The translations under genes and the position numbers were made by a program. The notes under the pieces were generated by a model that searched no databases, was not told the DNA's origin, and saw nothing but the letters and a program-made list of their open reading frames with translations. From NCBI GenBank assembly GCA_012838755.1, contig DUOQ01000327.1:1-35724 (forward strand): a stretch of 35,724 nt of DNA, given 5' to 3'. Shown here piece by piece: positions 1 through 7,159 of the stretch (the stretch's first letter is position 1; every line of letters starts with the position of its first letter). The DNA comes from Propionibacterium sp. Lineage in GTDB: Bacteria; Actinomycetota; Actinomycetes; Propionibacteriales; Propionibacteriaceae.

Positions 1-96
1 GCCGCGGCTCGGCGCGCCGGGTGCGCAGGCCCCGTTCCGGGCAGTGACATCGCGCTGGTCACCCCAAATGGTGCCCGAAGGTGGGAGGATCGGAGT

Positions 97-519
97 ATGA
101 GCGAGAACGGATTTGTAGACACGTCCTCGGGTGAGGACAACCTGGACCAGCTCCAGCAGGCGGACACGCTCATCGACCGCGGGGTCGACGACGTGCTCGA
201 CGAGGGGTACATCGCGCCGGACAACTGGTCGCCCGCCCAGGGGTACGGCAACACGCCCGCCGAGATGAAGCGGGGCGAGAACCTGGACATGCGGGTGAAG
301 CAGGAGGAGCCCGAGGCGGCGCCCCCCGACGACCGCCCCTGGAACCCCGACGGTGAGAACCGTGAGGTCGGCTCCGTCCGGGCCGGGCGCCTGGTGGACA
401 CCGGCGACCGTGACCACGAGTCGGTGGCCATGTCGGTCGGCATCGACGGGGGTGCGGCCTCGGCCGAGGAGGCCGCGATGCACGTCATCACGCCCGAGGA
501 CGACGACGACGTCGTCTAA
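97..519 (+). CDS. DUF5709 family protein
   Basis: A 140-residue acidic, soluble protein without signal peptide or membrane segment. It begins with an Asp/Glu-rich stretch (SGEDNLDQLQQADTL), followed by a conserved-looking core with DEGYIAPDNWSP (about residues 36-47) and VGSVRAGRLVDTGD near residue 92. The C-terminal AEEAAMHVI is followed by an acidic tail. I recognise this as the DUF5709 family of actinobacterial hypothetical proteins; no biochemical role is known to me. The ATG is preceded by GGGAGGAT at 83-90, a good ribosome binding site. The stop overlaps the stop of the convergent gene by four bases (516-519). Bases 1-96 upstream hold no feature I can support. Family call fairly sure, function unknown. 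Confidence 0.85.
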   Translation: MSENGFVDTSSGEDNLDQLQQADTLIDRGVDDVLDEGYIAPDNWSPAQGYGNTPAEMKRGENLDMRVKQEEPEAAPPDDRPWNPDGENREVGSVRAGRLVDTGDRDHESVAMSVGIDGGAASAEEAAMHVITPEDDDDVV

Positions 520-797
520 CCGGCCAGCCGGCGCGCGTCCCGGATCGCTTGGTCGCGCGCCTCGGGGGTGAGCCGCTGCACCAGGGCGTTGCGCTCGCGC
601 GCCAACAGGTCCTCGAGCACCACCCGCGCCGCCGCCGGGTCACCCGCGGCCAGGCGCCCCCGGATCGTGCAGCCCGTGGGGCGCCCGGGGCCGGGGGTGG
701 GCGTCCGCAGCGCCAGCCGGGCCCCGACGACGATGACGGCGACCATGACCAGGGCGACACCGAACCCCGCCCACGGGTTCCTCCGCCTGCCCGCCAT
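516..797 (-). CDS. Small single-pass membrane protein, unknown
   Basis: A 93-residue protein from ATG 797. A GTG at 806 in the same frame would add three residues, but the ATG has the better spaced GGGGTGA upstream. After a basic N-terminus (MAGRRRNPW) there is one hydrophobic helix, GFGVALVMVAVIVVGARLAL, then a predicted extracytoplasmic part with one cysteine (TGCTIRG) and a charged helical C-terminus (LEDLLARERNALVQRL). No family recognised. It is convergent with the DUF5709 gene, with a four-base overlap of stops, and divergent from phoH. Good coding-like composition and a plausible membrane topology support it, but it could be a spurious frame. Confidence 0.55.
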   Translation of the reverse strand: MAGRRRNPWAGFGVALVMVAVIVVGARLALRTPTPGPGRPTGCTIRGRLAAGDPAAARVVLEDLLARERNALVQRLTPEARDQAIRDARRLAG

Positions 798-825
798 GCC
801 CGTCACCCCAGTGGGGCTGCGTGTC

Positions 826-858
826 TAGACTGGGCAGCACGCCCGGCGGCTGCCGGGC
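826..858 (+). promoter_or_regulatory. phoH -10 hexamer and 5'-end hairpin
   Basis: TAGACT at 826-831 matches the actinobacterial -10 pattern and recurs before other genes here. The predicted transcript start is about 838-840. Immediately after it lies a perfect hairpin: GCCCGGC (841-847), loop GGCT, GCCGGGC (852-858). The hairpin would cap the 5' end of the phoH-ybeY-CNNM-era message. No convincing -35 box is visible. Confidence 0.5.
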
Positions 859-882
859 CGCGACCGAACACTGGAGAGCATC

Positions 883-1893
883 CTGTCGACCGAGAGCAAC
901 GCCGCCCGCGCCACCCGACGCATCACGATCCCGGCGTCGATCCCGATGGTGAACATCGTCGGGCCACGCGACGAGTTCCTGCGCATCCTTGAACGGGTGC
1001 TGGACGCCGACGTGCACGTGCGGGGCAACGAGATCACGCTGGCCGGCACGCCCGAGGGGGTGACCCAGGGCGCCGAGGTGTTGACCGAGATGGTCACCGT
1101 CGTGCGCACCGGGCAGGGCCTCACCGGTGACGCCGTCGAGCGCATCGTGACGATGAACGCCGAGGCCGGCGAACTGCACCCGGCCGAGGTGCTGACGCAG
1201 AACATCCTGTCCACGCGGGGCAAGACCATCCGGCCGAAGACGCTGAACCAGAAGCGCTACGTCGACGCGATCGACGCGCACACGGTCGTGTTCGGCATCG
1301 GCCCCGCCGGCACGGGCAAGACCTACCTGGCCATGGCCAAGGCCGTGCAGGCGCTGCAGGCCAAGGAGGTCAACCGGATCATCCTGACCCGGCCCGCCAT
1401 CGAGGCCGGCGAGCGGCTGGGCTTCCTGCCGGGCACGCTCAACGACAAGATCGACCCGTACCTGCGGCCGCTGTACGACGCGCTGCACGACATGGTCGAC
1501 GCCGAGTCGGTGCCCAAGCTGCTCACCGCCGGCACGATCGAGGTCGCCCCGCTGGCCTACATGCGTGGCCGGACGTTGAACGATGCGTTCATCATCCTCG
1601 ACGAGGCGCAGAACACGTCGATGGAGCAGATGAAGATGTTCCTGACGCGCTTGGGGTTCAACTCGAAGGTCGTCGTCACCGGTGACGTCACGCAGGTCGA
1701 CCTCCCCGGCGGGGTGAAGTCCGGCCTCCGCGAGGTGCAGTCGATACTCGACGGCGTCGACGACATCGCCTTCTGCCAGCTCACCAACCACGACGTCGTC
1801 CGCCACCGCCTGGTGGGCCGGATCGTCGCCGCGTACGACCGCTACGACGCCACGCAGCCCGAGGCGTCCCGTGTGAGGAGGAAGCGCCCGTGA
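883..1893 (+). CDS. phoH: PhoH family ATPase
   Basis: PhoH-type P-loop ATPase, thought to work with YbeY in RNA processing. The Walker A motif GPAGTGKT is at 1300-1323 (residues 140-147 from the chosen start) and the Walker B motif is IILDEAQN. The N-terminal KH-like part includes [14 protein letters not shown]. The first ATG in frame is at 946, but homology-like sequence (ITIPASIP) runs upstream of it. A stop at 826-828 and the absence of ATG, GTG or TTG in between leave CTG 883 as the best start: it follows GGAGAG (873-878) with a four-base gap. From CTG the protein is 336 residues, from ATG 315. The stop overlaps the ybeY start (GTGA, 1890-1893), so translation is coupled. Family call sure, start less so. 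Confidence 0.9.
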   Translation: MSTESNAARATRRITIPASIPMVNIVGPRDEFLRILERVLDADVHVRGNEITLAGTPEGVTQGAEVLTEMVTVVRTGQGLTGDAVERIVTMNAEAGELHPAEVLTQNILSTRGKTIRPKTLNQKRYVDAIDAHTVVFGIGPAGTGKTYLAMAKAVQALQAKEVNRIILTRPAIEAGERLGFLPGTLNDKIDPYLRPLYDALHDMVDAESVPKLLTAGTIEVAPLAYMRGRTLNDAFIILDEAQNTSMEQMKMFLTRLGFNSKVVVTGDVTQVDLPGGVKSGLREVQSILDGVDDIAFCQLTNHDVVRHRLVGRIVAAYDRYDATQPEASRVRRKRP

Positions 1894-2342
1894 TCGACCT
1901 GAACAACGAGTCCGGGGTCGAGGTCGACGAGCAACGCCTCGTCCAGCTCGCGCGGTTCACGATGGACCAGCTGCGGATCCACCCGCAGGCCGAACTGTCC
2001 ATCCTGCTCGTCGACGAGAAGACGATGGCCGACTACCACGTGCGGTTCATGGACCTGCCCGGCCCCACCGACGTGCTGAGCTTCCCGATGGACGAACTGC
2101 GCCCGCCGGCCGACGACGAGGAAGCACCGCTGGGCCTGCTCGGCGACGTCGTGCTCTGCCCGCAGGTCACGGCGGCCCAAGCCGCGGAGAACGGCCGCTC
2201 GGTGGAGGGGGAGGCCGACTACCTGCTCGTCCACGGGCTGTTGCACCTGCTCGGCTTCGACCACGCCGAGCCGGCCGAGAAGAAGGTCATGTTCGACCTC
2301 AACGACCGCCTCGTGGCGGCGTGGGACGCCTCGCGGGCCTAG
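1890..2342 (+). CDS. ybeY: Endoribonuclease YbeY / rRNA maturation factor
   Basis: A 150-residue metalloenzyme of the YbeY (UPF0054) family, involved in 16S rRNA 3'-end maturation and ribosome quality control in other bacteria. The zinc-binding signature H-x3-H-x5-H is complete as H115-GLL-H119-LLGFD-H125. The conserved block PTDVLSFPMDE is also present. It starts with GTG overlapping the phoH stop. Its TAG stop (2340-2342) forms the first three bases of a TAGACT -10-like hexamer for the next gene. Standard length, cytoplasmic. Confidence 0.96.
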   Translation: MIDLNNESGVEVDEQRLVQLARFTMDQLRIHPQAELSILLVDEKTMADYHVRFMDLPGPTDVLSFPMDELRPPADDEEAPLGLLGDVVLCPQVTAAQAAENGRSVEGEADYLLVHGLLHLLGFDHAEPAEKKVMFDLNDRLVAAWDASRA

Positions 2343-2345
2343 ACT
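2340..2345 (+). promoter_or_regulatory. -10 hexamer overlapping the ybeY stop
   Basis: TAGACT, identical to the hexamers before phoH and gdhA; its TAG is the ybeY stop codon. It could drive the CNNM/CBS-era part of the operon separately, with a leader of about 31 bases. Confidence 0.4.
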
Positions 2346-2382
2346 GGCCGCCATCGCCTACGAGGAGTCGTGAACACAAGCC

Positions 2383-3771
2383 TTGACAGAAACTGAGTGG
2401 ATCCTGCTCGGGATCGCCCTCGCCTGTGTGCTGGTGGCCGGATTCGTCACCACGATCGAGTCGGCGCTGCAGTCGTTCAGCAAGTCGCGCGCCGAGGCCC
2501 ACGTCAAGACCGGGGCCCGCAACGGCGAGAAGCTGCTGCAGGTGATGCAGGACCCGGCGCCCTACCTCAACACCGCCCTCTTCCTGCGGATGGTCCTCGA
2601 GATCAGCGCGATCGCGTTGGTCGGGGTGGTCGTGTTCGGCCGCTTCGGCGCCCTGTGGGAGCGCCTGCTCTACACGATCGCCCCCATGACGATCGTGTCG
2701 TTCGTCCTGATCGGCGTGGCCGCCCGCACGCTGGGCCGCCAGCACGCCGACGTCATCGCCCTCCGGACCGTCGGGCTCATCTGGGCCTTGACCACCGTCA
2801 TCGGGCCGCTGCCGCAGATCCTCATCGTGATCGGCAACCTGGTCACCCCCGGCAAGGGGTTCACCGACGGCCCGTTCAACTCCGAGGCCGAGTTGCGCGA
2901 GATGGTCGACATGGCCGAGGCGTCCGACCTGATCGAGGCCGGCGAGCGCCGGATGATCCACCAGGTCTTCGAGCTCGGCGACACCATCGTCAAGGAGGTC
3001 ATGGTCCCGCGCACCGAGATGGTGTGGATCGAGGCCAACAAGACCCTCCGACAGGGCCTCAGCCTCGCCCTGCGCAGCGGCTACTCCCGCATCCCCGTGA
3101 TCGGCAACGACGTCGACGACGTGCTCGGGATCCTGTACCTCAAGGACCTGATCCGCCGCTCCTACGACAACCCGACCTCGCAGTCGAGCGAGACCGTCGA
3201 GTCGCTGATGCGCCCGCCGACGTTCTGCCCCGACTCCAAGCCCGTGGACGCCCTCCTCAAGGAGATGCAGCTCACCCGCAGCCACGTCGTGATCGTCGTC
3301 GACGAGTTCGGCGGCACGGCCGGCCTGGCCACGATCGAGGACATCCTGGAGGAGATCGTCGGCGAGATCGTCGACGAGTACGACGAGGAGATCCCCCCGC
3401 ACCACCAGCTGGCCGACGGTCGGTTCCGGGTGTCAAGCCGCCTCCCGGTCGACGAGCTCGGCGAGCTGTTCGGCCTGCGCGTCGACGACGAGGATGTCGA
3501 CACCGTGCTCGGCCTCATGGCCAAGGAGCTCAACAAGATCCCCATCCCCGGGTCGGTCGTGGTCTGGGAGGGCATCGAACTGGTCGCCGAGCGCGCCTCG
3601 GGCCGCCGCCACGCCATCCAGACCGTGGTCGCGGGGCTCATCGACGAGTCGGCCGACTCCGACACCGCCGTGGACGCGATGGTCGAGCTGGCCGCCGCCT
3701 CGGCCAGCGAGTCCGGACGCCGCAGGCTCGACCCACGCTCACCTGCCACGCCGTCCAAGGAGGACTCATGA
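2383..3771 (+). CDS. CNNM/CorC-like membrane protein with CBS pair
   Basis: 462-residue hemolysin-C/CorC-like protein. The N-terminal CNNM (DUF21) domain has about four hydrophobic helices over residues 5-150. A tandem CBS pair follows: VMVPRTEMVWI ... LGILYLKDLI, then VESLMRPPTFCP ... GLATIEDILEEIVGEI. A CorC/HlyC transporter-associated domain lies around residues 345-425. Relatives take part in Mg2+/cation export or resistance, so hemolysin is only a historical name. TTG 2383 is the only usable start after an in-frame TGA at 2371. GAGGAG at 2362-2367 is 15 bases away, farther than usual, so initiation may depend on coupling. The stop overlaps the era ATG. This position between ybeY and era is conserved in actinobacteria. 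Confidence 0.9.
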   Translation: MTETEWILLGIALACVLVAGFVTTIESALQSFSKSRAEAHVKTGARNGEKLLQVMQDPAPYLNTALFLRMVLEISAIALVGVVVFGRFGALWERLLYTIAPMTIVSFVLIGVAARTLGRQHADVIALRTVGLIWALTTVIGPLPQILIVIGNLVTPGKGFTDGPFNSEAELREMVDMAEASDLIEAGERRMIHQVFELGDTIVKEVMVPRTEMVWIEANKTLRQGLSLALRSGYSRIPVIGNDVDDVLGILYLKDLIRRSYDNPTSQSSETVESLMRPPTFCPDSKPVDALLKEMQLTRSHVVIVVDEFGGTAGLATIEDILEEIVGEIVDEYDEEIPPHHQLADGRFRVSSRLPVDELGELFGLRVDDEDVDTVLGLMAKELNKIPIPGSVVVWEGIELVAERASGRRHAIQTVVAGLIDESADSDTAVDAMVELAAASASESGRRRLDPRSPATPSKEDS

Positions 3772-4811
3772 GCGACGAGCTCGCCACCGAACAGGTCGAC
3801 CCCGGGCAGGTCGACACCGAGGGCCTCGACGCCGCCGAGCTGGCGTTGCTCAAGTCGGCCGGTGCCCCCGCACCCGGGCCGATCCCGTTCCCGCAGGGCT
3901 TCCGCTCGGGCTTCGCCTGCTTCGTGGGACGCCCCAACGCCGGCAAGTCGACGCTCACCAACGCGATCGTGGGGGAGAAGATCGCGATCACCTCGAGCAA
4001 GCCGCAGACCACGCGCCGGATCATCCGCGGGGTGGTCAGCCGTCCGGACGCCCAACTCGTCCTGGTCGACACCCCCGGGCTGCACCGCCCGCGCACCCTG
4101 CTCGGGGAGCGCCTGAACGACCTCGTCTACGAGACCTGGTCGAGCGTCGACGTCATCGGCGTGTGCCTGCCCTGCAGCCAGCGGATCGGCCCCGGCGACG
4201 AGTACCTGCTCTCCGAGATCGCCAAGCTGCCCAAGCGGCCCAAGCTGGTCGCCCTCGCCACCAAGACCGACCTCGTCGGCCCCGAGCGCATCGCCCAGCA
4301 CCTGATGAAGATCGCCTCGCTGGAGGAGAAGCTCGGCATCCGCTGGGAGACGGTGATCCCCGTCAGCGCCCTGACCGGTGACCAGGTCGACATCGTGGTC
4401 TCCGAGCTCATGGAGCACCTCCCGCCCGGCCCGCCGCTCTACCCCGAGGGCGAGGTCACCGACGAGCCGACCGAGACGCGCATCGCCGAGTTCATCCGCG
4501 AGGCCGCACTGGAAGGCGTCTCGGAGGAGCTGCCGCACTCGATCGCGGTCGTCATCGATGAGATGGTGCTGCGCGCGGACCGACCGAAGGACAAGCCGCT
4601 CATGGACGTCTTCGCCAGCATCGTGGTCGAGCGCGAGAGCCAGAAGGGCATCATCATCGGCCACCGGGGCGAGCGCCTGAAGCGGGTCGGCCAGGAGGCC
4701 CGCCTGCAGGCGCGCGAGCTGCTCGGCATGCCGGTGCACCTGTCCCTGCACGTCAAGGTGCTGCAGGACTGGCAGCGCGACCCCAAGCACCTCAACCGCC
4801 TGGGGTTCTGA
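3768..4811 (+). CDS. era: GTPase Era
   Basis: 347-residue Ras-like GTPase that binds 16S rRNA and assists 30S assembly. Motifs: G1 GRPNAGKST (about residues 55-63), G2 QTTRR, G3 DTPGLH, G4 TKTD, G5 SALTG. The C-terminal KH domain has GIIIGHRGERLKRVG and ends LHVKVLQDWQRDP as in Era. Compared with E. coli Era (about 300 residues), there is an N-terminal extension of some 45 residues, acidic and Ala/Pro-rich, of unknown use. The ATG follows AAGGAGG (3757-3763) and overlaps the preceding TGA (ATGA, 3768-3771). Confidence 0.97.
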   Translation: MSDELATEQVDPGQVDTEGLDAAELALLKSAGAPAPGPIPFPQGFRSGFACFVGRPNAGKSTLTNAIVGEKIAITSSKPQTTRRIIRGVVSRPDAQLVLVDTPGLHRPRTLLGERLNDLVYETWSSVDVIGVCLPCSQRIGPGDEYLLSEIAKLPKRPKLVALATKTDLVGPERIAQHLMKIASLEEKLGIRWETVIPVSALTGDQVDIVVSELMEHLPPGPPLYPEGEVTDEPTETRIAEFIREAALEGVSEELPHSIAVVIDEMVLRADRPKDKPLMDVFASIVVERESQKGIIIGHRGERLKRVGQEARLQARELLGMPVHLSLHVKVLQDWQRDPKHLNRLGF

Positions 4812-4818
4812 GGCGGCC

Positions 4819-6018
4819 ATGGCCCAGGCGCGGACCTCGCCGGTGCGCCGGTCGCTGGTCTTCCTCGCAGCCCGGTTGCGGCAGGGTGCCCGCCGCGTGC
4901 GCGGGTCGGCCGTCCCGATCCTGCAGGCCTCGATCGCGGCCGGCGCCGCCTACCTCGTGGCCGAGCAGCTCTTCGGCCGCAGCAACCCCATGTTCGCCCC
5001 GATCGCGACGTGGGTGTGCCTCGGCTTCAAGGCCGACCGGGTGCCCCGCAAGGTCGCCGAGCTCGGCGTCGGGGCCACCGTGGGCGTCCTCCTCGGCGAG
5101 GCGTTCGCCCTCTGGATGGACGTGGGCTGGTGGCAGATCGCCGTGGCCCTGTTCGTGGGGGCCGTGGTGGGTCGCTTCCTCGACCGCGGCGACCTGACCA
5201 CGATCCAGGCCGGGGTGAACGCGGTGGTCGTGATCGGCATGTCCTGGTGGCAGACCCTGATCGACGGCGTCACCGGCCGCTGGATCGATGCCGTCGTCGG
5301 CGCCGGGGTCGCCTTCGTGGTCGCGGTGCTGCTCCCGCGGCACCCCACGTCCCGCCCGCGCCGTTATGCCCGCTCGACCCTCACCGAGTACGCCACCCTG
5401 CTCGCCCTGGTGGGTCGCGGCCTGCGCACCGGTGACGTCGGGCTCCTGGCCGACGCGCAGGCCCAGCGTCGCGCGGTGACCGAGCTGTCCACCGACTGGG
5501 AGGACACCCTGAGCACCGCCCGCGAGGTCGTCGCGCTCAACCCGGGCATGTGGCGTCACCGCGGCGAGGTGGCCGAGCTCGACCGCATCTTTCGGCTGAT
5601 GAACCGCGTCAAGCGGTCCTCCTACCTGCTGTCGCGCCAGGGCCTGGCCATGGCGGAGGAGGTCGGCCCCATCACCGAGGTCGGGGACATGCTCCTCGAC
5701 GTCTCGACCGCCGTCCACGCCCTGTCGGGCTCGCTGGGGCACTGGAACCAGCCGCACCGGGCCCGCGAGCTGCTCCGCGACGTCGCGCGGCGGGCGGCGC
5801 CGTCGGAGGTGCAGGGCACGGACTGGCGCCCGGTCGCCCTGATGTCGCTGCTGCGGGCCATCGTGGTCGACCTGCTGCAGATGACCGGCCTGTCCCGCGC
5901 CCAGGCCCGCGACGCGCTGTCCGACACGTGGGGGCGTCCGTTCGAGGACCCAGACATCGAGCTCACCCCCTCCGACAGCGATGACGACGCCTCGCCCCTG
6001 TGGGGGTCGACCGGGTGA
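4819..6018 (+). CDS. FUSC / aromatic acid exporter-like membrane protein
   Basis: 399-residue protein. The first 175 residues are hydrophobic, with about five to six membrane helices (ILQASIAAGAAYLVAEQLF, IAVALFVGAVVGRFLD, IDAVVGAGVAFVVAVLLP), followed by a soluble helical C-terminal half. The block FAPIATWVCLGF, the KVAELGVGATVGVLLGE repeat and the PRHPTSRP junction fit the FUSC / ArAE (DUF939-like) family, related to aromatic-acid exporters. The substrate cannot be read. It begins seven bases after era, so it is probably cotranscribed, although it is not part of the usual era neighbourhood I remember. A second frame within it is a shadow. Confidence 0.8.
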   Translation: MAQARTSPVRRSLVFLAARLRQGARRVRGSAVPILQASIAAGAAYLVAEQLFGRSNPMFAPIATWVCLGFKADRVPRKVAELGVGATVGVLLGEAFALWMDVGWWQIAVALFVGAVVGRFLDRGDLTTIQAGVNAVVVIGMSWWQTLIDGVTGRWIDAVVGAGVAFVVAVLLPRHPTSRPRRYARSTLTEYATLLALVGRGLRTGDVGLLADAQAQRRAVTELSTDWEDTLSTAREVVALNPGMWRHRGEVAELDRIFRLMNRVKRSSYLLSRQGLAMAEEVGPITEVGDMLLDVSTAVHALSGSLGHWNQPHRARELLRDVARRAAPSEVQGTDWRPVALMSLLRAIVVDLLQMTGLSRAQARDALSDTWGRPFEDPDIELTPSDSDDDASPLWGSTG

Positions 6019-6024
6019 GAGGCT
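6019..6024 (+). promoter_or_regulatory. -10-like hexamer, leaderless DUF2804 gene
   Basis: GAGGCT ends six bases before ATG 6031. Its surroundings (GGCTGG then pyrimidines then ATG) match the leaderless promoters at 28112 and 31475, but the first T is replaced by G, so it is weaker. Confidence 0.35.
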
Positions 6025-6030
6025 GGTCCC

Positions 6031-7041
6031 ATGACCGCCGCACCTCGTGAGCTCACCGCGCCCGTCCCCCTCGTCGGCCCCGACGGCCGCCTCGACCCGG
6101 ACGCCGTGGGCTGGAGCCGCCACCCCCTGCACGACACGGCGGGGGTGAAGCGTGGGCTGCGCGGACGCGGCCGCACCAAGCGCTGGGAGTACTGGCTGGT
6201 CATGACGCCGACCCACCTGGCCTCGCTCACGCTGTCCGACATCGACTACGCGGGCGTGCACACGGTGTGGGCCTACGAGCTGGCCACCGGACGCCGCGTC
6301 GACCGCAGCGCCGTGGTGCCGTTCGCGTGGCACACCGACCTGCCCGGCTCGCTGGGCGCGGGCGTGGCGACCGGCGGCTCACGGTCCCTGGCCGGCCGGA
6401 TCGACGAGGTCGCCGACGGCACCCGGCTGCGGGCCCGGGCCGACGGCGTCCGGTTCGACGTCACGGCCGGACGCCTCGGGGCGGGGGAGTCGCTGGGGGT
6501 CGTGGTGCCGTGGAGCGACACGCGGTTCCAGTACACGGTCAAGGACCCCCTGCGGCCCGCCACCGGCTGGCTGGAGTTCGAGGGCGTCCGGCACGACCTG
6601 GTGCCGGGGGAGTCGTGGGCGATCCTCGACCACGGGCGGGGCCGCTGGCCGTACTCCATGTGGTGGAACTGGGGCGCGGCGGCCGGCTACGCCGCCGACG
6701 GTCGGGCGGTCGGCCTCCAGGTCGGCGGGAAGTGGACCGACGGCACGGGGGCCCGCGAGAACGCGCTCGTGGTCGACGGCACCCTGCACCCGCTCCACGA
6801 GGACCTGGTGTGGACCTACGACGAGGACGACTGGCTCGCGCCCTGGCGGTTGCGCTCGGGGTCGGTCGACCTTGAGTTGCGGCCGTTCTGGGACCACGAC
6901 GCGACGATCGACCTCGGGATCCTCTCCTCGGTCGCCCACCAGGTCTTCGGGCACTGGCACGGCACCGTGCGGGTGGGCGCCGACACCCTCGGGCTCGACG
7001 GGGTCAAGGGGTTCGCAGAAGACGTGCGCAATCGCTGGTAG
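6031..7041 (+). CDS. DUF2804 domain-containing protein
   Basis: 336-residue soluble protein recognised as DUF2804 by overall pattern: an N-terminal RELTAPVPLVGPDGRLDPDAVGWSR-like opening, then RTKRWEYW, DHGRGRWPYSMWWNWGAAAG near residue 203, and a C-terminal HQVFGHWHGTV with GVKGFAEDVRNRW. It is rich in Trp and beta-strand-like segments, as in lipocalin/tocopherol-cyclase-like folds; that comparison is inference. No signal peptide or metal motif. The start codon is the first ATG after the previous gene, 12 bases downstream of its stop, with no Shine-Dalgarno but a -10-like hexamer, so translation may be leaderless. Function unknown. Confidence 0.8.
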   Translation: MTAAPRELTAPVPLVGPDGRLDPDAVGWSRHPLHDTAGVKRGLRGRGRTKRWEYWLVMTPTHLASLTLSDIDYAGVHTVWAYELATGRRVDRSAVVPFAWHTDLPGSLGAGVATGGSRSLAGRIDEVADGTRLRARADGVRFDVTAGRLGAGESLGVVVPWSDTRFQYTVKDPLRPATGWLEFEGVRHDLVPGESWAILDHGRGRWPYSMWWNWGAAAGYAADGRAVGLQVGGKWTDGTGARENALVVDGTLHPLHEDLVWTYDEDDWLAPWRLRSGSVDLELRPFWDHDATIDLGILSSVAHQVFGHWHGTVRVGADTLGLDGVKGFAEDVRNRW

Positions 7042-7048
7042 AACCCGC

Positions 7049-7078
7049 TTGCCTTCGTGGGGGGGAGTGGCATACGGT
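7049..7078 (+). promoter_or_regulatory. Promoter of the SQR-like gene
   Basis: -35 TTGCCT (7049-7054), 18-base spacer, -10 TACGGT (7073-7078). The predicted start at about 7085 lies just before the palindromes at 7088-7118. Confidence 0.5.
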
Positions 7079-7087
7079 GTTGTCACG

Positions 7088-7118
7088 ATACCCTGGGGGG
7101 TATGCCCCCGGGGGGTAT
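7088..7118 (+). promoter_or_regulatory. CsoR/CstR-like double operator
   Basis: Two overlapping inverted repeats lie at the predicted transcription start. The first is ATACCC-TGGG-GGGTAT (7088-7103). The second is ATGCCCCC/GGGGGGTAT (7102-7118), with one mismatch. The TACCC...GGGTA arrangement with a G/C-only centre is typical of CsoR-family repressors, whose CstR branch senses persulfides and controls sulfide-oxidation genes. That fits the flavoprotein downstream. No CsoR-family gene is in the window. The same bases could instead form mRNA hairpins. Confidence 0.6.
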
Positions 7119-7159
7119 GTGGCGCCAAAGGGGACGCCGCAGGATCAAGGGGAAGTCTC

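Noticed and set aside
2370-2396. Eight-codon frame (GTG at 2370) with a good RBS overlapping the CNNM start
   Set aside because: GAGGAG is only two bases from this GTG and the codons show no pattern. It may matter for coupling but there is too little to call it a gene.
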